This document shows, piece by piece, positions 17,561-26,048 of a stretch of DNA of 64,000 nucleotides (within the stretch, counting starts at the first letter, position 1; every line of letters begins with the position of its first letter). The notes under the pieces are model-generated. The model saw only the letters and a program-made list of their open reading frames with translations, did not search any database and had not been told where the DNA came from. A program made the translations under genes and the position numbers. Source of the DNA: MH13 sp042140245 (lineage in GTDB: Bacteria > Pseudomonadota > Alphaproteobacteria > Rhizobiales > MH13); assembly GCF_042140245.1 (NCBI RefSeq), contig NZ_CP159483.1:2604001-2668000 (forward strand), read 5' to 3'.

Positions 17561-20500
17561 ATGCAGATCGCGCGCCTTTCCATTGAGAAGCCGCTCTACA
17601 CATGGCTTCTCATCCTCTTTTGTGTGTTCGGCGGTGTCGCTGGCTATGCCAGTGTCGGCAAGCTGGAAGACCCCACATTTACGCTGAAATCAGCGCTGGT
17701 CATCACGCCTTATCCAGGGGCATCCGCAAGTGAAGTCGCCATAGAGGTCTCAGAGGTTCTTGAGGCTGAAATCCAGCAGATGGGCGAAGTGGATGTCATC
17801 TCCTCGCGCAACATTCCCGGCGTCTCCGTCATCGAAGTGGAGATGAAGGATATCTATGATGGCAATGATCTTCGCCAGATTTGGGACGATCTGCGCGACC
17901 GGATCGACAATGCCCGCGCGCTGCTGCCCGATGGCACCTTCCCGCCAACCATCAATGACAGTTTTGGTGATGTGTTTGGCCTCTACTACGCGGTGAAAAC
18001 AACAGGGTTCAACGACGCCCAGATCTGGGAAATCGCCACCTTTCTGCGCCGCGAAGTGCTGACTGTTGGCGGGGTCGCCAATGTTGAGGTTTTCGGTCTG
18101 CCTGAAGAGACGATCTATGTGGAGCCTTCCACCCAATCCATCGTTAATCTTGGCGTGGACCCCGCCACCATCTTTGCAGTGGTTAGTGGGTCGACGGCGC
18201 TTAATCCTACCGGTGAGGCCAGCAACAGCGGGCGGCAAGTGGAAATCGATGCGCCTGAGCCTGATGACAGCGTATCGGCCATCGGTTCGCTAAGCTTTGG
18301 TGTTGATGGTGAGGTCTTGAACCTGACCGACTTCGCCACTGTCTACCGCAGCCGCGTTGATCAGCCTGACCAGATCATCCGTCACAATGGTGAAGAAGCA
18401 TTCACAATCGCTATTGCCGGTCTGACATCGGAAAACATTGTTGCCGTCGGTGCGCGGGTTGAAGACAAGCTCGCCGAGCTTGAAACCATACTGCCCGTTG
18501 GTGTTCAGCTTGCCCCCATCTACGAGCAGCACCGCGTGGTTGACGAAGCCAATGGTGATTTTCTCAACTCGCTCATGATGTCGGTTGGCATCGTGATCCT
18601 GGTCCTGGCTGTTTTCATGGGCTGGCGATCTGCCCTCGTCGTTGGCGTTTCGCTGTTGCTGACGGTCAGTTTCACCTTCTTCTTCATGAACATTTTCGAT
18701 GTGAAGGTGGAGCGTATCAGCCTAGGTGCCTTGATCATCGCAATGGGCATGCTCGTCGACAACGCCATCGTCGTTGCCGAAGGCATGCAGGTCGAGATGC
18801 GCCGTGGGCGCAAAGCCAAAGATGCAGCGGCTGAGGTCGCGCGCAAAACCCAATTTCCCCTGCTTGGGGCAACAGTTATCGGGATCATGGCTTTTGCCGG
18901 GATTGGTTTGAGCCCGGATAGCTCTGGTGAGTTTCTGTTCTCCCTGTTTGCCGTCATTGGTATCTCTTTGATGCTCAGCTGGTTGATTGCTGTCACCGTC
19001 ACGGCGTTGCTCGCGAGCTACGTGTTCAAAGTTGGCGATCTCAAAGACGGTAAGGACCCTTACGACACGCTCTTTTTCCGGGCTTACGGCAGCATGGTGC
19101 GTGGCGCGCTGCGCGTGCGTTGGTTGGTCATCACGATGTTGATCGGAACCACGGTCGCCTGTTTTTGGGCGTTCGGCATGGTGACGCAGCAGTTCTTTCC
19201 GCCGGCCAACACGCCGCTTTTCTACCTGAACTATCAAGCCGCCCAGGGGACCTCGATCCACGAAACGGGCGAAGACCTTGCGCGGGTGGAAGCCTGGCTT
19301 GCTGAGCGTGACGATGTCAAAGCATTCACAACAACTGCTGGCGGTCCTTTCTCCCGCTACATCCTCACCTACACCCCGCCGAACCCAGACCCAGCCTTTG
19401 GCCAAATCTTGATCCGTGCGGAGAGCTTTGACGCCATTCCATCGCTGCGTGCGGACTTGGATGCCTTTACGTTTGATGCTTTGCCTTGGGCCGAAGCGCG
19501 CACCGAGCAGATCATTTACGGTCCACCGGTTGGCGCTGATGTGGAAGTGCGTTTCTCTGGCCCAGATCCCAACGTGTTGCGTGAGCTGGCCGATGAAGCA
19601 CAGCTTATCTTTGAGACCGAAACGGATCTTTTGCTCACCGAACGTATTGACTGGCGTGAGCGCGAACTGGCCGTCCAGCCGATCTTTGCCACCGATAGGG
19701 CCCAAGCCCTTGGGATCAGCCGGCAGGATGTCTCTCAGGCTATCGCTCTGGCGACTGATGGCGTGCGTGCGGGCGTGTACCGGGAGCGTGAACGCCAAAT
19801 CCCGATCCTTGTGCGCACCCCTCGCGACGAGCAGTCCGAAAACGGGCTCGTCCTTGATCAACCGGTCTACTCGCGGGCAACGCAGGGCTTTGTGCAACTC
19901 GAACAGGTTGTTGATGGGTTTGATGTTGCCGTGCGTGACACGGTCATTGAGCGTCGCAACCGGGTTCCCACGATCTCGGTGCAATCCTTCACGCCACCAG
20001 GCGTGATGCCACCCAGCGTCTTCAGCCAAGTGCGACCGCTGATCGAAGAGATGCAGCTTCCACCGGGCTACCGCATGGAATGGGGCGGCGAGCATGAAAG
20101 CGCAACCACCGCGCAGCAAAGCCTTGGTCGGCAAATGCCGCTCGCCTTCGGCACGATGCTGCTTCTGACCATTCTGGTCTTCGGCAAACTGCGTCAGACG
20201 GCTGTGATTTGGACACTGGTGCCCATGGCGGTGAACGGCGTTGCTCTGGGTCTGTTGTTCACAGGGCTTCCTTTCAGTTTCACCGCACTCCTTGGGCTGT
20301 TGTCGCTTTCAGGCATGCTGATCAAAAACGGCATTGTGCTGGTCGAAGAGATTGACGAGCAGAAGAAAGATCACGCGTTTCAGAGCGACGCCATTGTCGC
20401 CGCATCGGTTAGCCGTTTGCGTCCCGTGGTCCTGGCCGCCGGTACAACCATTTTGGGCATGATACCGCTGCTGACCGATCCTTTCTTTGCGTCCATGGCG

Positions 20501-20752
20501 GTTAGCATCATGGGTGGCTTGGGCTTTGCCTCAGTGCTCACGCTTGTGGGTGCGCCGGTGCTCTATCACAGCTATCTGCGCAACGAGCGCCGTGCGGAAA
20601 ACGCGGTTCGCTATGCCGCCAAGCGTGAAGCCAAAGAAGCGCGCAGGCTTGCCAAACGCAACGCCCGCCAAGCTGCCAAGGCCGCCAAAGCTGACAATGA
20701 TGAAAGCAAGGGCACCGACATTATGACACCGCAACCTGTTGCCGCGGAGTAG
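17561..20752 (+). CDS. RND efflux pump inner-membrane permease
   Basis: 1063 residues, the usual AcrB-type length, ATG 17561 four bases after the adaptor stop. N-terminal helix MQIARLSIEKPLYTWLLILF, porter segment VITPYPGASASEVA, and the proton-relay helix ALIIAMGMLVDNAIVVAEGM with its Asp are all present; the helix set repeats in the second half (SLSGMLIKNGIVLVEEIDEQ). The C-terminus carries about 50 extra residues rich in Ala, Lys and Arg (from NERRAENAVRYAAKREAKEA), probably a cytoplasmic basic helix. Substrates unknown; TetR control suggests drugs, detergents or plant/algal toxins. Confidence 0.93.
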   Translation: MQIARLSIEKPLYTWLLILFCVFGGVAGYASVGKLEDPTFTLKSALVITPYPGASASEVAIEVSEVLEAEIQQMGEVDVISSRNIPGVSVIEVEMKDIYDGNDLRQIWDDLRDRIDNARALLPDGTFPPTINDSFGDVFGLYYAVKTTGFNDAQIWEIATFLRREVLTVGGVANVEVFGLPEETIYVEPSTQSIVNLGVDPATIFAVVSGSTALNPTGEASNSGRQVEIDAPEPDDSVSAIGSLSFGVDGEVLNLTDFATVYRSRVDQPDQIIRHNGEEAFTIAIAGLTSENIVAVGARVEDKLAELETILPVGVQLAPIYEQHRVVDEANGDFLNSLMMSVGIVILVLAVFMGWRSALVVGVSLLLTVSFTFFFMNIFDVKVERISLGALIIAMGMLVDNAIVVAEGMQVEMRRGRKAKDAAAEVARKTQFPLLGATVIGIMAFAGIGLSPDSSGEFLFSLFAVIGISLMLSWLIAVTVTALLASYVFKVGDLKDGKDPYDTLFFRAYGSMVRGALRVRWLVITMLIGTTVACFWAFGMVTQQFFPPANTPLFYLNYQAAQGTSIHETGEDLARVEAWLAERDDVKAFTTTAGGPFSRYILTYTPPNPDPAFGQILIRAESFDAIPSLRADLDAFTFDALPWAEARTEQIIYGPPVGADVEVRFSGPDPNVLRELADEAQLIFETETDLLLTERIDWRERELAVQPIFATDRAQALGISRQDVSQAIALATDGVRAGVYRERERQIPILVRTPRDEQSENGLVLDQPVYSRATQGFVQLEQVVDGFDVAVRDTVIERRNRVPTISVQSFTPPGVMPPSVFSQVRPLIEEMQLPPGYRMEWGGEHESATTAQQSLGRQMPLAFGTMLLLTILVFGKLRQTAVIWTLVPMAVNGVALGLLFTGLPFSFTALLGLLSLSGMLIKNGIVLVEEIDEQKKDHAFQSDAIVAASVSRLRPVVLAAGTTILGMIPLLTDPFFASMAVSIMGGLGFASVLTLVGAPVLYHSYLRNERRAENAVRYAAKREAKEARRLAKRNARQAAKAAKADNDESKGTDIMTPQPVAAE

Positions 20753-20758
20753 CACGCT

Positions 20759-21472
20759 ATGGAGCACGGAACCCAAAACGAGACCGGCGATATCGCCTTC
20801 TTTCCCTCCTATGGAGAGCGTGAGCCTGATCGATTGTCAGAGACCTTCTCGACGATCGCTCGCGCCCTCAAACGAGAGCCCTTAGTAGCGTTGAGACAGG
20901 GTTCGAGCGGACGGTTTGAGCGTGATGTCGCTTTGCTCCCCAGTTCGTCACGCGAGTTGGCTGACTATGTTTCCCGGCATCTCTCAACAGCCCTCAACCG
21001 ACCCTATGCCGCCCTCGGTTATGATCCAGGTTTGGGACGCCTGCACCCTGGCCGCAAGCAGGAAGAAGCCCTTGTTCACATCGCTTGGCGGGCGCTTGAT
21101 CTGGCGGCACTTAGTCCGCAATTCGATCTTCAGATCGGTGCGTACGATTTGTGCTTCTCAGCGACGTTTGAGCCAACAAACCGCCGTGAACAGGTTGCCG
21201 TTCACCGGGCAATTGTCGCCAAAGCCGAAGCCATTCGCGATCGCATGTGGGACAATTCTCTGCGTTTTCTGCCCGGAGCAGGCGAGGGAGATTGGCGGGG
21301 TTGGGGTCAGTCGTGGCGGTTTTGGTTGCCTTCGGCAATCAATGCAGCGCCAAAGCGATTTGGCGTCATGATCGAAGCGAACACCGTGCAAGTTCCGGTT
21401 CCGCCAGGGCGGGTCGCCTATCATGTGTCTGATAGCGTCAAACGCGTGCGATCTGTCCTCGACCTCTTCTAA
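20759..21472 (+). CDS. Uncharacterised protein
   Basis: 237 residues, not recognised. No signal peptide or membrane helix. It begins MEHGTQNETGDIAFFPSYGE and contains a Trp-rich patch GDWRGWGQSWRFWLPSAINA near residue 180-200. It lies 6 bp after the RND permease stop, so it is co-transcribed with the pump, and 28 bp before the HAD-fold gene. Codon use resembles its neighbours. A role linked to the pump is suggested only by position. Confidence 0.65.
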   Translation: MEHGTQNETGDIAFFPSYGEREPDRLSETFSTIARALKREPLVALRQGSSGRFERDVALLPSSSRELADYVSRHLSTALNRPYAALGYDPGLGRLHPGRKQEEALVHIAWRALDLAALSPQFDLQIGAYDLCFSATFEPTNRREQVAVHRAIVAKAEAIRDRMWDNSLRFLPGAGEGDWRGWGQSWRFWLPSAINAAPKRFGVMIEANTVQVPVPPGRVAYHVSDSVKRVRSVLDLF

Positions 21473-21500
21473 TTTTCACCCGACACAAGGGACATCTGAT

Positions 21501-22181
21501 ATGAAAGCGATCTTGTTCGGATCGATCGGATCAGTCGTTGAGACATCCGAAATACAACGCGCAGCCTTCAACCAAGCGTTCGAAAAGCACGGCCTGCCAT
21601 GGGTTTGGGAGCGCGATGCCTACACACGCATGTTGAGTGACTCTGGCGGCGCGGCACGCATTGCGCGGTACGCCGAAAGTCAGGGCACACAGGTTGACGC
21701 AAAAGCGATCCACGCCACGAAAACGGCCTTGTTCCAGGATGCATTGAAATCAAACACTCTTTCCGCACGCCAAGGCGTGACAGATACCTGCCATGTTGCC
21801 AACAGCAACGGTTTGAAACTGGGTTTCGTCTCCACGACATCGCGCGCATCTCTGTTGCTGACCCTGACGTCGCTGGAAGGTTTGGATGCCAGTCAGTTTG
21901 ATCTGATCACCGCTGATGATTGCGGCGTTGCTCCCAAACCAGATCCGGCCATTTATCGCCTCGCCCTTGAAAAGCTCGGTGTCGAGGCCCGGGACGCCAT
22001 CGCCATAGAGGACAATCCAGCAGGCGTGGAAGCCGCGGCGGATGCTGGCATCAAGGTGATCGCGTTTCCTGGCGCAAACACACATCATCTGGATTACAGC
22101 AAAGCCGACCATGTGGCGGACAAAGATGTCTATGCAACGTTTCTGGTGGCCTTTTCATCCATGACGCAAAGCACGTCGTAG
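21501..22181 (+). CDS. HAD-superfamily protein (CbbY/GPH-like) lacking the nucleophile Asp
   Basis: 226 residues. Overall CbbY-type beta-phosphoglucomutase layout with cap domain. Motif II (GFVSTTSRASL), the Lys of motif III (GVAPKPDPAIY) and the acidic motif IV (AIEDNPAGVEAA) are intact. Motif I, normally D-x-D-G, reads ILFGSIGSVVETS: both aspartates are replaced (Gly and Ile). Without the nucleophile it should not form a phospho-aspartate. ATG 21501 has AGGGACATCTGAT upstream; a longer frame overlapping the previous gene is less likely. Its TAG is directly followed by the ATG of the broken dioxygenase gene. Confidence 0.78.
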   Translation: MKAILFGSIGSVVETSEIQRAAFNQAFEKHGLPWVWERDAYTRMLSDSGGAARIARYAESQGTQVDAKAIHATKTALFQDALKSNTLSARQGVTDTCHVANSNGLKLGFVSTTSRASLLLTLTSLEGLDASQFDLITADDCGVAPKPDPAIYRLALEKLGVEARDAIAIEDNPAGVEAAADAGIKVIAFPGANTHHLDYSKADHVADKDVYATFLVAFSSMTQSTS

Positions 22182-22588
22182 ATGGACATCGTCAATCTGC
22201 AGAGCGATGTGGCAGAGGTGCCCTTGGTTCAAAGCGATCCTGGCGAGATTAAGCGGGCCGTCGCGCACCATGGCGCTGTGAAGCTGAAGGGTGGCGCGTC
22301 TGGTGCCAAGGCTTTTGTGGACCTGCTCCGGCACTTAGGACCGCTGATGTTCACCGAAGGCGAGACCCCGGTAGAGGGTTTTGAGGACCTAAATGTCGTG
22401 TCCAATGTTGGCCGCACGACACCACCAAAAGCGTGCTTCACTCCGACACCAGCTACATCAAACAGCCGCCAAGCTATGGCGCCTTGCTTGGGGTGAGTGT
22501 TCCGAAAAGCGGCGGTGCCACGCTCTTCACCGATCAATATGCCGCTGCAGATGCGCCGCCAAAGGAGGCAAATTCTATCTCGGCATGA
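22182..22588 (+). pseudogene. TauD/TfdA-type dioxygenase fragment, frameshifted and truncated
   Basis: The 5' part (MDIVNLQSDVAEVPLVQSDP..., to VVSNVGRTTPPK) reads in the frame of ATG 22182. From the A-run at 22427-22430 the homology continues one frame over: SVLHSDTSYIKQPPSYGALL, then GVSVPKSGGATLFTDQYAAA, which contains the HxD iron motif and the VP-x-GG-x-TLF signature of alpha-ketoglutarate dioxygenases. A single lost base explains the shift. The gene then ends abruptly at about 22566 in a fragment of a transporter, well short of the usual ~280-300 residues; the shifted frame stops at 22586-22588. A dead gene. Confidence 0.75.
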
Positions 22589-22682
22589 TGTCGATGGTGA
22601 CACCACCGGTTGGGATCGGAGCTTTCTTTGCCGCTGCGATCGCCAAGGCCAAGCCCATGCAAGCAGCATTCGTCGTGAAAAA
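22567..22682 (+). pseudogene. Fragment of a TRAP (4TM/12TM, TAXI-type) fused permease
   Basis: In a different frame from the dioxygenase remnant, bases 22567 onward encode GKFYLGMMSMVTPPVGIGAF followed by FAAAIAKAKPMQAAF, the conserved Thr-Pro-Pro-Val segment near the C-terminus of fused TRAP permeases. Neither the preceding ~500 nor following residues of such a protein are present. It is a ~115-bp scrap joined to the dioxygenase remnant, evidence of a deletion that fused two genes. Confidence 0.6.
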
Positions 22683-22689
22683 AGAGACT

Positions 22690-23267
22690 AGCTGCCTACA
22701 GGCCGAACCGTCGGATCCTAGATTCCGACTGCCGCAATCGTCGTACGGGGGTAAGTGGTCATACCCACTCTGAAACAGGCTCAAACCTTAACGATAACTG
22801 ATGGAAAGCTGCAAGTTGGCTGGGTCGCTTGCCTGAAACCACTTATAGACAGTGCCAGCGTCCAACATTAGGTCTTAAAACACCACAAGTTTTTCCCATG
22901 CTGCGCATTACATCACACTGGTATATGTCCAACACATTAAACCCAGCGACGCTCAATTTCCGACCAACTCAAATGGTGCTGATAAGAACGCTGGCGGGAC
23001 CGCCAATGAGCGAAACCATTCGTTCGTAGCGCTCTACAGTCTCGACAGCTATCGACTGGCTTTTTCGGCACCGAAAGGCTCTTACAACCCCTCCCGCTTC
23101 GGCGCTGATGAGCTCTCTTTTGTCGTTTCCTGCAGCAGCAAGATCGCCTGGAATTTCAGCACATCTATAACTTGACTTTTGATCTCAACTTTTATTTGTT
23201 GCGATTCAAAGGCAAGTTTTACTTGCGCAATCACGCGCACATTGACCTGCCAAGACGAAGGTTTTGC
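22690..23267. other. Non-coding, AT-richer decayed stretch
   Basis: About 580 bp with visibly lower GC than the surroundings. No frame has a family signature; the 66-codon frame at 22829-23029 looks like chance. I see no terminal inverted repeats of an insertion sequence. Probably the residue of the same deletion or decay event as the preceding fragments, ending with the promoter region of the next gene. Confidence 0.45.
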
Positions 23268-23711
23268 ATGCAAGAATCGTTAAAAAGCGCGCTTTTGCCC
23301 TGCGTGAAAGCGTCTATGTTGGTTGCAATTGCGCTCGTTTTGGTGGGGCCGGTTGTTGCTGCTGACTACCGCGTGAGCCTCGTTGAAGCGGGCACCCGTG
23401 ACTATTATTGCACCACCACCATTGAGATCGAGAACATCTCCAACGCACCGCTTGTCGGCATCAACACCTTTGTTGATTTGATCGGTTCCAACGGACTGAT
23501 CAACACCTCGCGTGGCGTGTTGGCCGGACCAATTGCGCCGGGTGATGCGCTTCAGATGACAATGGACGCACCCAACGAACCGTGCGCTTCGATTGAAAGC
23601 TATGTGCTCGTGGTCGGAACGTGTCAGGTGGAGGGAGGGTTCCGAAACCGCGATGAGTGTGCCGCCGCGTTTGAAGTCGTGGAGCCGATTACCGGCGCCC
23701 ACGGGCGATGA
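23268..23711 (+). CDS. Small secreted protein of unknown function
   Basis: 147 residues from ATG 23268, with ACGAAGG about 8 bases upstream; a longer in-frame start upstream lies in the AT-rich patch. A signal peptide spans about residues 1-31 (core SMLVAIALVLVGPVVAAD). The mature part has the look of a small beta-sandwich (TTTIEIENISNAPLVGINTF) with cysteines at CTTT, EPCASIES, GTCQVEG and DECAAAF, likely two disulfides. Its stop overlaps the start of the binding-protein gene, so the two are co-translated and both exported. Confidence 0.7.
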   Translation: MQESLKSALLPCVKASMLVAIALVLVGPVVAADYRVSLVEAGTRDYYCTTTIEIENISNAPLVGINTFVDLIGSNGLINTSRGVLAGPIAPGDALQMTMDAPNEPCASIESYVLVVGTCQVEGGFRNRDECAAAFEVVEPITGAHGR

Positions 23712-25450
23712 TCCAGCTCTCCCGCAGGCGCGCGATCCAGCTTGGCGTTGCATCGCTCACCGCCAGCCTTTTTCAGCCAGTCGGTTCATTGCTTGCGCTG
23801 GGCGCAGATGGCGAAGCTCTCGCCCATGGCGCCTCACCATTGGGGGACCTGGCCTACCGACCAGGCTTCGAACACTTTGTGCATCGTAACCCAGAAGCGC
23901 CCAAGGGCGGTGTCCTGCGCTTAGCCCGTATTGGGGCTTTCGATACGCTGGACACGCTGCGTTATCCTGGGCGCCCGCCATCCGATCTGCGCTTGATCTA
24001 TGATCGCTTGGTGATCCCAAGCCCCGATGAACCGGCCAGCTATTATGGTCACTTGGCCGATGGTATGGCGATCTCAGATGATGTGTCGCGCATCACGTTT
24101 CGCTTGGCCACAGACGCTCATTGGCACGATGGGCAACCGCTGACACCGCAAGACGTTCTCTTCACCTTTGAGACGTTGAAAACGCTTGGCGCCCCTTTTT
24201 ACCGTCAAGCCTATCGCGCAGTGCGCTTGGAAGAGACGGCAGAGCGAACCGTCACCTTCATCAATGAAGGTGCACCTGATCGTGACCTGATCGGCGGCTT
24301 GGCCAGTCTTCCCATTCATCCCGCGCATCGCCAAGAGCCGCCTGGCCCTGAGAACCTGCCTCTTGGCAGCGGTCCCTACCGGCTGTTGCAGAGTGATGCG
24401 CCAAGCCGTCTGATCCTGGAACGTGTGCCCGACTACTGGGCGGCTGACCTTGGGACCGTTCGCGGCGCTTTCAACTTTGATCGTCTGGCCATTCGCTACT
24501 ACAGAGACGCAGATGTGGCCTTTGAGGCCTTTCGTGCCCGCGAGTACGATGCCCGTGTTGAAACCAGCCCAACGCGTTGGCGTAATGGCTATGATGACCT
24601 GGCCGATGCTTCGCCCGCCGTTATGCGCGCAACAACGCCCAATGATGGTCCAGGCAAGCTACATGGGCTTGTGATGAATGTGCGCTCTGGTCCACTCGCT
24701 GAGGTTCGGGTGCGCCGTGCGTTGCATCTGAGCTTTGATAGCGCCCAAACACTAGAGCGCTTGTTCGCCGGCTTCTTTCAGCCAATCGCAAGCTTGTTTG
24801 AAGGCACTGCTTTTGCTGATGCCGATTTCGACCCCAATGCCGATGGACCGCCGTTGGGCAGTCGTGAGGCAGCCCGCTTAGCGAGCCAGTTGTTGGATGA
24901 GACAGGCTATCGATTGGATGGAACACGTCGGGTCGATCCGCAGACGGGCGCGCCTTTGCGCTTCGAAGCGGTCTCCACAAACCCTCTCTACGCCAGTGTG
25001 CTAGGCGAGGTGGTGTTGGCCTTCCAGCGCATCGGCGTTGAGCTGGTGCCCCAGACCTTGGAGCCGTCCATCGCGTCGCGCCAGTTGCTCGATCGCCAGT
25101 TCGACCTTGCCACTCTTGCTTGGGCGCCTGGCCGTTTGCCTGGATCTGCTGAACGCTTGCTGTGGCACAGCGACTTGGCAGCGCGACCTGGCAGTTACGC
25201 ACTGTCTGGTTTGGACGATGCGAACATCGACGCATCTTTGGATGCCTTATCGTCAGCGCGCACGATGGAGGATGCCGTCGCCGCTGGCCGCAGCTTTGAC
25301 CGGCTGCTGCGCGAGAGCTTTGCCTATCTGCCTCTTTGGCGAGATGGCGAAACGCGGCTTGCCTGGCGCGAGGGAATTATGTCCGTCGACGATCCGGAGC
25401 TTGGGCGTTCGCCAAGCTTTCTTGCTGACTGGTGGTCGAGCGATGCGTAG
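23708..25450 (+). CDS. Extracellular solute-binding protein family 5, YejA-like
   Basis: 580 residues. A twin-arginine-like leader (SRRRAIQLGVASLTASLFQP) is followed by HGASPLGDLAYRPGFEHFVH and NPEAPKGGVLRLARIGAFDT, the characteristic start of YejA-type oligopeptide/microcin C binding proteins. Later WHDGQPLTPQDVLFTFETLK and LHLSFDSAQTLERLF are family 5 features. The protein would capture peptides or similar compounds in the periplasm. No YejBEF permeases or ATPase are in the window, so it is an orphan here. ATGA overlap with the preceding secreted-protein gene. Confidence 0.85.
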   Translation: MIQLSRRRAIQLGVASLTASLFQPVGSLLALGADGEALAHGASPLGDLAYRPGFEHFVHRNPEAPKGGVLRLARIGAFDTLDTLRYPGRPPSDLRLIYDRLVIPSPDEPASYYGHLADGMAISDDVSRITFRLATDAHWHDGQPLTPQDVLFTFETLKTLGAPFYRQAYRAVRLEETAERTVTFINEGAPDRDLIGGLASLPIHPAHRQEPPGPENLPLGSGPYRLLQSDAPSRLILERVPDYWAADLGTVRGAFNFDRLAIRYYRDADVAFEAFRAREYDARVETSPTRWRNGYDDLADASPAVMRATTPNDGPGKLHGLVMNVRSGPLAEVRVRRALHLSFDSAQTLERLFAGFFQPIASLFEGTAFADADFDPNADGPPLGSREAARLASQLLDETGYRLDGTRRVDPQTGAPLRFEAVSTNPLYASVLGEVVLAFQRIGVELVPQTLEPSIASRQLLDRQFDLATLAWAPGRLPGSAERLLWHSDLAARPGSYALSGLDDANIDASLDALSSARTMEDAVAAGRSFDRLLRESFAYLPLWRDGETRLAWREGIMSVDDPELGRSPSFLADWWSSDA

Positions 25451-25676
25451 CGATCTGCTCACCGCAGTGTTGCGCTTTGCCTTAACGCCGTTTCGCAATG
25501 GCCAAGCGCCCTTGGATGCTCAACCCTGCTGTCATGAGGCCGCTTTTCGCTTGTACGGTCGTTGCAACGAAGAATGTTGTGCCGATTCTCAGGTGTATGG
25601 ATTCATGGAAAGCTGGGCTGAAACCACGCGGCAAAGCCGTTTTCTTGATCTCACAACATCACAAGGGAGACGATAA
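25443..25676 (+). CDS. Candidate small cysteine-rich protein
   Basis: A 77-codon frame whose ATG overlaps the end of the binding-protein gene by 8 bp and whose TAA lies 4 bp before the next gene, so it tiles the operon exactly. The peptide has two Cys-Cys pairs and a further Cys (QPCCHEAAFRLYGRCNEECC), spaced like a metal or cluster site, and no signal peptide. No family recognised. Against it: short length and no strong ribosome site. The alternative is a 230-bp spacer. Confidence 0.4.
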   Translation: MRSDLLTAVLRFALTPFRNGQAPLDAQPCCHEAAFRLYGRCNEECCADSQVYGFMESWAETTRQSRFLDLTTSQGRR

Positions 25677-25680
25677 GCTG

Positions 25681-26010
25681 ATGTACATCGCTATGAACCG
25701 TTTCAAAGTAAAGAAGGGCGAGGAAGCTGCTTTTGAAGCTGTCTGGCAGAACAGAGAGATCCACATCCACAAAGAGCCGGGCTTTGTACGCTTTGCTATG
25801 CTCAAAGGCCCTGAAGCAGAAGACCATACGCTCTACGTGTCACACACCACATGGACGGATGAACAAGCGTTCCTGGATTGGACGCGCAGTCAGTCTTTTC
25901 GTGATGCGCACAAAGGTGCTGGCCAGAACAAACCGCTCTATCTGGGACATCCCAACTTTGAAGGCTTCAGCGCTGTCGAAGGTTTGGAGCTTGAACTGGC
26001 CGAAGCCTAA
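25681..26010 (+). CDS. ABM-fold monooxygenase (IsdG/HmuQ-like)
   Basis: 109 residues starting at ATG 25681 with GGGAGACG upstream. The sequence opens MYIAMNRFKVKKGEEAAFEA, followed by Trp-x-x-Arg (VWQNREIHIH), GFVRFAMLKG, LYVSHTTWTDEQAFLDWTRS and FRDAHKGAG, the antibiotic-biosynthesis-monooxygenase/heme-degrading ferredoxin-like fold; Asn6, the Trp-rich face and the His of DAHKG match IsdG-type heme oxygenases. It may release iron from heme in the cytoplasm. No heme transporter genes adjoin it, so heme as substrate is family inference. Confidence 0.75.
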   Translation: MYIAMNRFKVKKGEEAAFEAVWQNREIHIHKEPGFVRFAMLKGPEAEDHTLYVSHTTWTDEQAFLDWTRSQSFRDAHKGAGQNKPLYLGHPNFEGFSAVEGLELELAEA

Positions 26011-26048
26011 TTTGGCGTAGCTTCTAGCTCATTTTTGCTTAGTCCCAG

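Noticed and set aside
18722..20134. 470-codon open frame antisense to the RND permease
   Set aside because: It lies wholly inside the strongly conserved permease gene, has no family motifs and a His/Arg-rich composition typical of GC-driven antisense frames.
22690..23267. Insertion sequence remnant
   Set aside because: AT-rich and decayed, but no terminal inverted repeats, target duplication or transposase motif could be found.
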